This document shows, in pieces, positions 35,505-48,400 of a stretch of 64,000 bases of DNA. Below the pieces are notes generated by a model. That model worked only from the letters and a program-made list of their open reading frames with translations. It was not told the DNA's origin and searched no databases. Every line of letters starts with the position of its first letter. Position 1 is the stretch's first letter. The stretch comes from Phoebastria nigripes (taxonomy: Eukaryota > Chordata > Aves > Procellariiformes > Diomedeidae): the NCBI GenBank assembly GCA_035582835.1, contig JAYKAV010002553.1, positions 4,003,014-4,067,013 on the forward strand, read 5' to 3'. The position numbers were made by a program, and so were the translations under genes.

Positions 35505-37544
35505 GAGGACAGACTTTAAACAATGTGGGGTTTTTGTCATTCCTTTGAAGTGTGCAGTACTTCACATGGTCAGAAACAGGGTTGTCAATGTACAATAAAA
35601 TATATCGATCAGCAAGATAATTCCGATATTTGTGTGTTGTTTACTACCAAAAGCAATCAGAAATGTATTTTAAATGTTAGGAAAATGCAAGAAAACCCTC
35701 GTGAATGCTGATAAAAGTAGTTAGCTTACGCTGCTGTTTTTGTTTTGATAATTTGCCAAGTGTTGACATACTAAACAAAGTTCATACTCTTTTTATTTGT
35801 CGGTGCATGTCAGCTGCCGTTTTAATATAACGTGTGCTCAGGACAATATATGCAGGGTAATATTTATTTTGATTTTTTGGCAGGTTCAGGTCAGCTACAC
35901 ATTTTGTTATTTTACTTTTTCCTTCCCTCCACTTCCCTTAAGTCAGGAACCATAGCTTCCTGTAATGTGGCTTTCAGATATTCTCTAAGGAAATTGAATT
36001 TCTAGATTCAAAAGCTGCCCATCTCAAGTTCAAGAGCTCTTCTTTCTTCATGAAAACATATTTATGAAACTATATAGCTTAGGGAAATTTTAATCAGCCT
36101 TATGAAAGTTCTTCTCTTTAAACATAGTAGGAAAGCTGAAGGAATTTAAAGATAAAGGCACATTGTTGAAGTTTAGAAAACTGTCTTGAAGGTTCATAAT
36201 AACACCGTAGGATTTAGGAATTTAAATTCCTTTTATTATAGAATCAAAACCACCCCTAAGCATATAAAATACTTTGCCTGGTTTACAGACTTAACATTCC
36301 AAAGCAGTATGGCCAAGAGCTCCACTTTTATTTTGGGCTTATGGAACTATTAGGAGCTCGATAGCCTTCTCCGGGGAACAGAGTGAATGTCGTAAAGTAC
36401 CGAGTCCAGTTGGAAAGCAAACTTAGTGTATTTTTTTTAAGTTATGCTGCGTGTTAGAAAGTAAGATATTGGAGTTTTCATTTCTGTAAGCGATAATTCA
36501 TTTGGGAATGAATGGGGCAGGTGGTGGTTTGTAGCTGATTTTTGCTGCTCATCCTTTCTGAAACTGTGCAGCTACGAAATTATGCAATATAAACTATGCA
36601 GCTAGAAATTGTGCTCGTCTTATGAATGTTATATGCCTTGGGCTAATACAGCTTATAAAATCTTGTTGCAAGCTTAAAGAAATATAAATGAAATAATATC
36701 ACGTGTAGTGTATAAGCTTGTTGATACAGACGATGTCATTTAAGTTATATTCAAGCTAAATAAGAAATCTGTTAATCTTATTCTTGCATGCCTCTTAAAG
36801 CCCACAATAATTTTGTATGTATTTTTAAAAAAATTATGTAATAAATTGCTACCTAAAATGTGTAACTGCTGACTAGTCAGTGGTTAGCTGATGATTTACA
36901 GATGGGAGTGAGATGATCCAGATTGTAGGCCAAGGAGCTTTTTATAGTTCTGGTATATGATTTGGATAAAATTACAACCATGGATGCTTTAGAAGAAGGG
37001 TGATCAAGTAGTTAAAGTGGGGTACCTCTCGTTAGGTTACTAAAGCTGTTCTTCATTTGGGTATGGTGAATATGGTGAAACTTGCTGGGACATTTGTTGA
37101 AACATCTCTCTCTTGGGCACTTCTGGAGAGAATACTGAAATCTAAAAAGTGTGAGAAAGTGATAAGAAATGAATTCACTTTTATAATTTCAATCTGATCC
37201 AGTTTGCCTCAGTCGCTTCTGTCCTGGGTCTTCTCCCCTTGTCCTCTTCTGGCTGTTGGCTGTAGACCAGGACCTCTCTTCCGCATTTTACTGTAGGTGG
37301 TGAGAGACTTCCTCAGGTGCTGAGCTGAGGGAGGCAAGAGCTTATTCTGATGATGGTTTCTAAAGCACATACGTTGAGACTCTGCATTGGTAAAATGGGT
37401 ACTCTCTGAGAATATTCTATCTCTGTGCAAAGAGTTTATTTTGGTGAGCAATCGCCTAGAAACATGAAAAAGAGATTTATAAACTGACCTTCTAGATTTC
37501 AGTGAGACTTACATAGCTAGTTGGTGATACTCAATATGAGTAAG

Positions 37545-37615
37545 AGTGGCAGGCTCAAGTATTAAATCAGTATAATTTAACATGATTGAAAGTGGCAGGC
37601 TTAGGTATGAAGTCA
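37545..37615 (+). repeat. Two-copy tandem duplication, period 46 nt
   Basis: AGTGGCAGGCTCAAGTATTA at 37545 and AGTGGCAGGCTTAGGTATGA at 37591 are about 85 percent alike, and the similarity continues for a few bases. It looks like a small local duplication. Confidence 0.65.
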
Positions 37616-40600
37616 TTCTTGTTGTAGTTTTTAAACTGCTTTTAAAATTATTCTTTTCAGTCTGTAAAGGTACAAAAGCAGAAACAATACCTAAGATAAA
37701 AGCAGTCTTAAACAAAATGGCAAATAGCAAAGTGCAAAGTACAGAGCAGCCCTACCATTGTTGCTTTATAGTCACGTGCAAGGGAATGTTATAACTTGTA
37801 TTGCTTGCTATTTAATAATGGCACTAGCTTTATAAATGTGTAATCTAGAGATAAATTGAAGAAAAAATAACTCTCTCCAAGTTTGGCATTTTGAAAAGCA
37901 CTAATCCATTACAGACAGACTCAGTGTTTGTGGAGAAATCTGTAAAATCTTGAAGATACTTGTATTGCTCGGTCAGGTAGTGTTAACTGCATTCTGAATG
38001 GTTTTTATAGTTTGTTGACATTCTCTAAATGAGATTGGTATTTGACTCTTTTATTCAGTTCAACTCTAAGGTATTTCAGGAAGTTGTTATGCATTAATTT
38101 TGCTATTTTATTATTACTATTCCCCCCCTCCCCTCTTTCTTGATAGTTGAACTCGAACAGATGCTATAGTTGTGAGGGTATCTGATTTCAGGCTCCAGTG
38201 CCAGCAGTAGGTCCTTAAAGTTCTGAAGTCAACTTCAGAAATAGTCTTTAAAAGGTTTACAAGAGTAACCATCTTATTTTGGAGTACAAGCCATAACTGC
38301 AAATATGATTTCATCTACATTTAAGATAAATTTGTGGTCACACAAACCATGGTAACGGTGATTTATCACAGCTGTAAAAGGTTGGTGCAAGCTCAAAACC
38401 TTATCCAACAGCAAATGTTTTCATGAGACTTATTGCCAAGGTAGGTATAGAGGGAGTTTTTGTTTTTAATTTCACAGATGATTTAGTTGATCAGAGTGAG
38501 AGCAGAGTGGCAATTTATAATTGACAGACTGAGTTAACAGTCTTTCTGCCAGACAGTATTAGGTGTGGATGAAAGGTCAATGAATGCCACCACAGTTTTT
38601 CATTGCTTTTGGTAGCCAAGTATCTACATAAAAGTCAATGTCAGAATTTCACCAAGTGACAACTGATTCAACCCTTCCTGCACCAATTCCAAATGCAGCC
38701 ACTGTCGTGAGCTGTGGCACCCATTAAATGAAAGTACTCATCATTAGCTGGGTTCAGTTGTCATCTTAATCTACAAAAATGGCTGTAAATTTTGCAGCCT
38801 CATGCGCTTCAAATATGTGTAGAGATTATATATAAAGAAATTTTGACAGTCAAAATCTTTCTTTCAAACCCAAGTACTTAAAGCACTCTGTAAAGATGCC
38901 ATAGAGTCCAGCAACCTTTTTTATTTATCTCCTACACTGAAGAGGGAACTGGGAATACAGCAGACATCTGACACCTTGATGGAGTTCTGTAGATGCGTTC
39001 TCAGGCAGGATTTGTTTGCTGCTGTCTTTAAGTTTATGATGAACTGTATGGATCAGCAGTCAGATTTTCTTGTAGTGGATTTTAGGTCTTTTGGTACACA
39101 GCATCTGCTAAGTGGAAGTGGTTTCAGGCTTTACGGCTTGACTTTGCAAAGTCAATACTCTGTGTGTGTTGTATTCCCATCCTTTTAATCTTGTCTGCTC
39201 AAATCATGTCAAGCTATCCCTGAATTTCTATCAAATCATACCAGTTGCAATTAGTGAATGCCCCTTTGAAGCTCAATTGAATATTCCTTAGGGTTTGGCA
39301 ACACAGAGAAGATACTGGTTTTCCAGAGAGGCCTGCAAAACACTTGTTCTCTGGCATTAACAGAGATATGATCTGGCATGATACCTTGTGTATAACAGTT
39401 TTTAAGGTCACTGATGTGGTCTGTATGTAGCTTAATGCTGACAAAACTGGAAGTGACCATTACCCCCTCTAGGATTGCAGCTGCTTGCTGAAATGATGCT
39501 ACCAGTTTTTATTGCGGCATATTATTCTCTGAGGTGTATCACCTGAGCAAATCCCTAAGCATATCTCTTACAAAGGTAGGTAGTTAATTTTCATGTCAGA
39601 TGGTGGTATATAGACAACATTAACTGGGTCTTTGCTTTGAGGTTTTCTGTCTCTCTGCTCAGAAGAGCCCCTTCCCATCCATCGCTGGATCGGCGGGTGT
39701 CCCCAGAAGGAATCACTGCTTTCGCTGCCCTTCTGCTCAGAGAGGTTTCATAGCTAAGCTTGATGTTTCAGCTGTTTCACGCTTAACAGGAAAAGCACCA
39801 AGAAAGCTTTCCCAGAGAGATGAGCTAGTGCTTTACCAAAACCTATCTGGTTTAATGGAATCTGTAAAACGTGTGTCGGTTTTCATACGTAGTGATTTAA
39901 TAAGAAGCTCAGTCTTAGGGGTGAAATTAGCTTTGCATAAACAAGTGCAGCTGGAGTTGTCTTAAGCTTTCCTAAGTTGACTCATGCATCTCAGCTAATT
40001 CTTGCTCACAATTTTTGCTCTCNTGGTAATTCTCAGCTATGTAATTCTCATTCAACCTAATGCTCAGGTTGAAATCAGTGAAGCGGGAAGGAGAGTCGCT
40101 TGCTCAGAGTTGTAGCCTGAAACACCGGAAATTTGATTTTGTTGCCAACTCAGCCACAAGTCCAAAACCGCACAAATAATTCTCTTTCTGGTACTTTGAT
40201 TCACTGTCTGTGAAATAATAATACTTACATAAATGGGTGTCATTTTAAGGGTAAAGAAGGCTCAGATGTGCTTTATAATACAAAGCACAATACAGCTTCC
40301 AGTGGTAGGGTCCTAATGAAGATCATCTCATTTTTTGCTTCTACTACACCATTCTGGATTTTGTCTTTGATCATAAAGCCTGTGTGAAAGTTTAAATATT
40401 TTTGTTTCCATTATTCCTTTGCTTGTGTTCTAACTGTTCTTGATACCTATGTTATTTTGCACTGGAAGTGGAGGGAGCTTGAAATCCTATGTTTATTCAT
40501 GTCCTGTGTTCTTATCCAGATAGATTACTGCAAAATAAAAATAGTCTTAGTTCCATTCTGCTAAAACCAGTGAGAGAAGGCTTTGCAGTGAAAAATAGCC

Positions 40601-43600
40601 TTTGACATTCAGCATCATTCATAAGACAGTTTGCCATTTTAAATATCTGAAAATCTGTTCCCTTAAAGAAGGTTAAGAAAATTCTGTTGGCCAAGGAAAA
40701 TACCTTTCAGAGTTACAAATGATATGTTTATATATCCTCTAGTATGCATATTGGAATCATAAAAGAGGACACAAGAAGATACTGCCTTTTGCTTTTCTAC
40801 AGCTCCTTTTTGGTCCTGGCTATACGAAGCCAGTTTAATTTAGCACTTCAACATATGCTGTGTGTGCTGAANATTTTTTTTATGATAATGGTCTTCAGAT
40901 GCACGTGTATCACAATAGATAGCTGTTATGTCATTCATTACTGTAGATGTAAGAAACATCAAAAGCAATTTAAAACTCCAGTTATCTTGGCTCTGCTGAA
41001 TCCCAAGATAATGTCTGAATATGTGCACAATAGTGTCTGAAAGGTAAAACATCCCCTCTCTAGGAGTGATTAGTTTGATAAAGGAACATTACATCTCCAG
41101 CATGTATAACTCTGAAATGAAGTAAATTTACAAATAGAGTCTTTGTAAATAGAACTGTAAAAACAGCATCTAGAAAACCTATTTTCTATTTATTTAGTAT
41201 AGGAATTTAAAATCATGCCTGTATTGAGTATCGGATTATTCAGCAGCAATTGTGTAGCTTTTAGTTAAGAAGTGCTTCAGAGCTAACAATCTGAATACTT
41301 AACTGTGAGAAGAGCCCTCAGGGAAGCATGGGCACTCAAAATGAAGCTGCTTGACGAGATTCCCAAATTCTTACTCTCCTTCTGAATTTTGCTACCTGGA
41401 GAAAGCTCTGGGTGAGTGTGAACCATCCCATTGATGTGGGCTCAGTCATCAGCAGCTCCCTGACCGTTTTGCAATCCTATATTCATGGGGGCTGTGCCGA
41501 GTCCTGCGCCGCCGCTGCTCACCCGCTCTGGGAGCCCTGACTTCTTCCCTTTGCAGAAGTGTTGGCAATCCCGAAGGTTGGCTGTGGGCGCCGGAGGAAG
41601 CGAATGGAGGGTACTGCAGAGGTAGCTGCCTGTGCCCTCCTGCAGCAGGGAAGTAAGCAGCTCCCTGCTATTTCAGGGAAATTATTATGTTTTGGGGTTC
41701 CAAGGTCTGTTACAGTTAAGTGCTTATAGTGTTGGAGTTTGAAGGGTGGGGAAGGAAGCACTGCTGTCGAATTCAGTGCTCAGAAGCCATGAGTCAGGTT
41801 TTGGGGGGAAAAAAAAGACCTTTTTTCTAAGGATTCCTCTAGTGTACCTACATGGTACACTTGGGTCAGCTTTTTTTTTTTTTTATCCACAGTATCTGGA
41901 AACTTCTTATTTTAAAGAAAGTTGACAACCAGACTTCTCAGAGATGGAGATTTAAAAAAGTGCCAAAGTCCTCAAAAACTAATTCCTTTCCAGAGTTGTC
42001 ATCTTGAAATAAGTTGTATTTTATATGTATAGAAACGTTTTTGAAAATGAATGGAAAAGAAAATCAGAGCATGACACAGTAGATAATATTGCTGTAGGTA
42101 GACAACTGATGTGGATGTGTTAAGCTTGGTTTCAGGTTTATTGGGAGTGTGTGATTATCTTGCCATGAAATGCTTTAAGGTAATCTTCTATTATTCTACA
42201 TAAATATTCAAATTGGTTAGACCAGAATCATATATAATTAAGACATTGAGCTATTATTATTAATTTTTTCCCTAGTCTATACTGAATATAACTGGTTTTG
42301 CTCAGGAGCGATTAGTTCATGATCGCTTGACTTCTGTGAAGGACTTGGAATTAGAATGTTTTTACTTAGTCAAAAAAATGCCTGATGCAAAGATTACAAT
42401 GAGGAGCCATTTTTGAAGTATATATTTGCTCGTGTTACAATTTTGAAAGAGTTTATTTTTGCAAATGAAACTCCTGCTTTTACCTAATCTTTAATACACA
42501 TCATTCAGAAAGCTTTGTGGAGGAGGATTTTTGATATCTTTTAACTATTCTGTGGCACTTATTGAAGCTAATTTGTGGTATCAAATCTCTCAATCTCTGT
42601 AAGTGCTTTACTGATATTCTATAAGAACTTGGAGTCTGATGGAAGGTAAGTAAACAAATTTTAGAGAAAGGGATCCAACTAGCAAGGAATACCAAAGTTA
42701 GCTAAATTCAATACAGGAAACACAGCAGAAATGGATATTTAAATGAAGTTTGAAGGAAAATTATCATATTTACTCTCTCTTTAGTCATTGTAATACCATA
42801 GTGTGAGGGGGAAAACTGATTGAAACAGCATTGAAATATTCAGGTTTAATGTTACGAATGTTATTTGATAATCCAGACACTGTATGTTACAGACTTTTCT
42901 GTCTAATATGGATTAATTTTTTTTTTTTTAATCATCTGGCCAGCACTTGGCAGCCTTTAAGAAATATTACATGGTTTCAATCTAAATCCAATAATGGGAC
43001 TAAGTATCTGTACTAGCAACTTGCTGCCTTAAATACTCTACGTTAGCCATCTCATATGCTAACACAGTAAGCACAAAATGATGAGCTGATAAGTGTCACT
43101 TGTGTGGGTGATCAGTAAAGAAATAACCACTACGTGTGTTGCACGTACTACAGTTATAAATGAGAAAATGGCATTTTAATGGAGAAGAAACGGATGGGTA
43201 CCCATGCTGATTTTGGCTGTTACTAGACCTGTCTGTTGTGCTCTGTACTTTCTTGTACCTTCTTGTCTTTGATGGATGATGCATCTTCCATATTGGTACA
43301 CCCAACTGTCCATTACTCTCACAGTGGCTTGCCCAAAGAATGAATGTCTGAGCTATTTATTTTAGGAATTATTTAAGGACCTGCTCCTCTTTTGTCATTC
43401 TACTTAACTTCAAACAGCTCACGCTGTTTTCCTAAAGAACAAAAGTTGTGTATCACCTGTGGACCAGTTTAATAAATAGCTGATTAATTTTATGTGTACC
43501 AGAAGAGACAATCATTATCTTACTTTCCTTTAGTTGTTTTTCTTCATTAGTACTCATAGCTATACTCTCTTCCCTGTCCCCGCTTTTTTTCTTTTGTGCC

Positions 43601-45362
43601 TTTTATTTCTTCTGTTCTTCCTGTAGACAGTCTCTGTTTTTAAAAAATAAATAAGTGCAACTGGTCTCACTTAAACAAGCTCCTTTCGTGTCATTTCAGG
43701 CATCCCTGAAAGGTTCTATCACTCTCATTATTTATTCAAGGATCTGAAGACACTTCTGAAAAATGAATAAATTATTCTGTCATCATTATTTTAGGAAAAC
43801 TTTAAAAACCTCTAAAAGAAATTAATTGGGAAACCATTAGGAATAACCGAGCTTCATTTAACATANCTGTGATGGCTTGAGGACATGATTCCCTACAAAG
43901 GCTTTGGAATTCCTTGTGGATATTGCTGCCAGAGTTTATTATTGTAAAAGCAATGCAGTCAGCTACAGTTATTGCAAAGCTAAATGTTTTAGGAACCATT
44001 TGGCANAAATGCACGCTGCGAGGTAAAGCTGAATATTCGCAATCAAGTATCAAACAAAAGGTGGTTGAGTGGGCTGAACATTGACTAATGTGAAAGAAAC
44101 AAAGACAAAGCAAGGTAGGAAAAAGTTAGTTGTGTGATGGAAGTTGGGTCAAATGTTAGGTTTCTTTCTTTGTATTATTTATACCAGTGTTTCGAACAGT
44201 TGTGCTGAAAGCTTTATTTCAAAGATTGCGGATATAACTAAAATGGAAAGAACATCAAATATTGAACAACACAGCCTTGGGAAGATAATTTTAAGTACCT
44301 GAGCTGATAGCATTTGAGGCTAAGATTAAAAAAAAAAACAAATCACAAGTGAGACCATCATTGACCTTTTTAGCTTGGAAGCTGAGAGGTAGATGCACTT
44401 GCAGATGATTGCTCCTGTGTTACATTCATTACATGGGGTGAGAACTGCCTTCCCAAATGTCTTACGAGAATCATATCTTTTAGCCCATTTTCTTAAGGTA
44501 ACCATATTGCCCTTCACCAGTGCAAAATCTCTTTGAGAGGTAAGACACAAGAATGTTGCTTAGGCTCAAAATTAGTACTTTTAACTAAGTAAACTGAGTC
44601 TTCTACCTGTAATAATTAATTATTAATTCTGTGTACTGATTTGGCACACTTCAGTGTATTTTCAAATTGGAAATAAAAAGCTGGCTGAAAGCTTAATTAT
44701 TTCTAGAAGACGACATGAAATATTTGTTCCTTTCTGTATATCTATTCAGTAATAATATATTAACATAGGGAATTTTTGAAGTAAACCCTTTAATAATATT
44801 AATTAATGCTGGAAACAATGGAAATTCTATACAGATTATTTGGAATAGATGTCACGTTTTAATAGTTTTCCAATTTGACTTGGGTGGGCAATGTAGAACT
44901 GGAATTTGATATGACAGAGGTTGCTGTCATGGTCTCACTTGTGACATATGGATCCTGAAAAAATTATTTAAAAGGAAGGCACTGTCACAGAAATAAACCA
45001 CATCCAACCTGTAGGCTACACACTGGTGATTTTGCTAGTACAGATATTCTTGGTCCAGTTAGGGACCCATGTTGGGTAAAGCAGAAGGAGATTCAGGTAA
45101 AGCTTAAGGTCTGCATCCTCATGTTTAGGGTTCCTCAGTCTGACACTTGTTGTGACAAGCCTGGTTTTTGCCGTGAATGTCTGGTCTCTGCAGTAGGTAT
45201 AGAGCAGAGTGCCTCTGTGCTGTTTGGATTTAACTTCTGAATTAGAGTTTTTCAGGGATTGTTTAATCGCTTGTAGTCCACTTTATAAATAGTGCTTAAG
45301 GCCAAAATAATCCACAATGGCTAATGTCTCCATTACAAAAAAGTGTCACCGTTTCACCACTC

Positions 45363-45458
45363 TGAGCAGTGCTGTGATCTAACTGGATCTGCTTTGGGCA
45401 GGAGGTGGGACTGGATGACCTCTGGAGGTCCCTTCCAATCTAGGTGATTCGGAGATCA
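45363..45458 (+). mobile_element. CR1 LINE 3' UTR fragment, older subfamily type
   Basis: A short remnant containing GCTTTGGGCAGGAGGTGGGA, then GGATGACCTCTGGAGGTCCC and TTCCAATCTAGGTGATTC. Its 'GACCTCTGGAGGTCC' block differs from the 'GATCTTTAAAGGTCC' block of the copies at 9.7, 29.2 and 62.7 kb, so it belongs to another CR1 subfamily. It keeps no coding sequence. The left boundary is approximate. Confidence 0.85.
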
Positions 45459-48400
45459 TAAATTAGCTGTGGTCCTGTGTTTTCTAGCTCAACTGGATGC
45501 TATACCGAATCTCAATTTTTAAAACCATTTTCAAGCCTTGCCGCACCACCAAAAGAACTGTAAACTGATATGATGACCTGTATGCATTATGCGGGTATCG
45601 CTTGCTTTCTGAATTAAATATGAATAATCACCAACTGTTTCAAATTTCGGGATCTCATTCTGCCAGAGCATATATCAGTAGTTGTCTGAAGCACTTTAGA
45701 AAAACTTCTTTGTCACTCCCTCTTAGCAGTTAAATCTCTGTTCCTCTCAGTCTTTGAAACCAAATGGTGGACTAAGAGGAGCGTTCTGACATGCAGTCCT
45801 ACTGGTTGAGGCAAAATAGAGCAAACAATTTAGATTTAATAACCTAGCTCTTTAAAATGTGTCCTTATGAGAAAAGAGTTTCTCTTCAAATTCAGCTAGG
45901 AATTATTTTATGTTGTCACACCAGTCTTTTTTTTGGGCTTTCAGTTTTCAGATATATTACCCAAAGGATCCAGAATGAGTTTTGTATTTTATTGAATTAT
46001 CATATGATATACATCATCATTTAAAAAAAATACTACTGCAGATATCTCTTTCGCAAAACATAATTACAGTCCCAGCAGAACCTATGGGTTAAGATATAAC
46101 CATTATAAAAACAAACCAATTTGGAGGGAAATCAAAATAAATTACTACAGTGAAAAATTTTCACTTTTTCTGGAATTATATTCAGCAATTGTTACTGCTT
46201 ATCTGTTGTAGTAACTGAGACACATGAGTATTTTGAAGACAATTCTGAGCATGTTTTTCAGAAATAACATGGAAACTTTATAATGCTGTTTTAGAAATAC
46301 ATACAAAATTAACAAAACTGGGAAAAGCAGAACAGGTGTTTCAGGGTTTAAAAGAAGAGCAGTGGGCTGAATAAGAGTAATGCTGAAAAGATCTTATGAA
46401 GAAAGTAAAAGGTAATATAAAAAGTGTAATAAACAGGGAATGGTGACTCAGGAATTGTTAATCCTTTTCCAAAATTACTTAGAAGAATGAAAGGTGTAGT
46501 AAAAATCCAAATTAGGAAAGGTGAATTACTTCTTTAAAAATTTTGACCAAATAAATTATTAAAATTTAATTAATCTTATTAAAATTCTTGAACTTAAACA
46601 AGGATTCAGAATTTATTTGTAGAATAAAGCCACCTGAATCTATCATGGGTAATGTAAACAGCAGGTTTGGCCCACCTGCGAGACCTGCAAGGCAGACTGC
46701 TAATTGATGATTATTTGCCTGAGCAGTAGAGTGTAAGCCCAGGAGAAAGGAAGGGCATGCTCTTACGTTGTCCTTGCCATGAATCACATGGCAAATTACT
46801 TGCAGTGACCATTTTGAAATGCGGAACCCAAATGAATTCCTCAGTCCCACTGAAATGAGTGTAAAAATTCCTATCCTACAGGATAAAGATGCTTCTCAGC
46901 TCTTGTCTGTCTAATTGGTGCCGAGCACACTGAAATGCTCAAATCTGCACGTTGTTCTTGTGCATTGTTCACGCAGCTGCTCTGCTCCTCCTGGTGTTGT
47001 TTGCACCGTAGCTATCGGTGCACTGTAAAAGTTTGAATGAGAAACAAATATAAGAATGTCATTTCCCCATAATGTCAACTGAGTTGAATGACAAGCAAAT
47101 AAAAAGCTAATTCTCCTATAAACAATCACTTCATTAAATCCATTTGCATATTACACCGGCTTACTCAGTGAAGAAGAACTTGTTATTTTTTTATATTCTG
47201 TATCAGTCTCATATTTCCCACTAAAAATGCATTTTAAATGTATATTCATTGAATGAAGGCTGTGCAGTGAATCAAGGGCAAAACCAGGAACAACACGGCA
47301 TGCAGACCCATGCTGTCACCAATTGCCTATGTATGCTTTTAGAAATGGTGTTTTATTGAAAGTTCAGACATAAGGATTTCCTTCTCATTGTAGAGGGAGC
47401 TTTGAACAATTCCTCCCTTTCTCCAGAGAAAATGTTGACAATAGAATCTTTGATCTTCAAAAACTAATGCACATGATAAATTTAATTCATGTAAATCATT
47501 CTGCTAGACTTCGTAGGACCCATCACAGAAAGTTAAACACACGTAACCAGCTCTCGACTAAAGACCATGCACATGGTACGTATAGTGGCATAGTCCAAAA
47601 GTTCACTTAGATAAAATTATCTCTTTTTCAAAAGATGTAATGAAAGTGCTGTCTTATCAAAAGATCATGTGTTAGTTTTTTTAGATTACATTTGAAAAAA
47701 TTATCTGCACGTAAGTTCAAAACTTCCAAAAGCAAGATTTATTTAGACAGTTTAATGATGTTATAAATATATGTACATGTTGTAGTAAAATAGTAATGAT
47801 TCATCACATTTTTATATCCTCAGCAGTTCAATATTCTATGATTTCAGGAAATAGCACTGCATAATTTTATTCTACGTACTGTTTATATTGTCAAACCTTT
47901 TTCTACAATCATCCACTAATGACGTAAGTTTTCCAGGTGTTGACTTTATTGAATACAATGGATTAAACTTTGAGCATAGAATCCTGTATGATACTTTGGG
48001 TCTTCACTGATCTATAGATATAACCTTTACATCTCAAAGTTCTTGTGGAAAAAAAATGTTTTACTTAAGAGGATCATCTAGTTCAGAAATNTGCTGGTGC
48101 TTGACAAAAGTCATAAAATAGACAACCACATTTCTTTTCTGAGGTACTTACAGTCCTATTAGTAATGCTTTGATTCCTGCTGCTTCTTGTCCTGTTCAGT
48201 TAATGAATATCACCCTGTAGTGGTGGGGGCTTGTTTCAAAAGCTGGGACCTCTTTAACTCCCCCACTGTTAAGAAATCATATTAAGATTTCTACTTGAGA
48301 GTGACCTTGCTGCTTCCTTTTGTTTAGTACATTAATACCGCTGAACCAGTATTAGGGAGAGGATGAGTTGTGTGTCCTGCTAGCGATGATAATATTTTGT

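Larger units (their letters stand above)
30403..45362 (+). other. Intron 1 of the ADGRA gene, middle part
   Basis: Mostly unique AT-rich DNA. Two patches are clearly GC-richer than their surroundings, about 31,430-31,900 and 41,490-41,670. It also holds an 18-nt perfect palindrome at 35487, a short tandem duplication at 37545-37615 and many small homopolymer runs. I see no coding exon with family support. Confidence 0.7.

Noticed and set aside
44611..44624. AATAATTAATTATT palindrome
   Set aside because: Short and purely AT in AT-rich DNA, so expected by chance.
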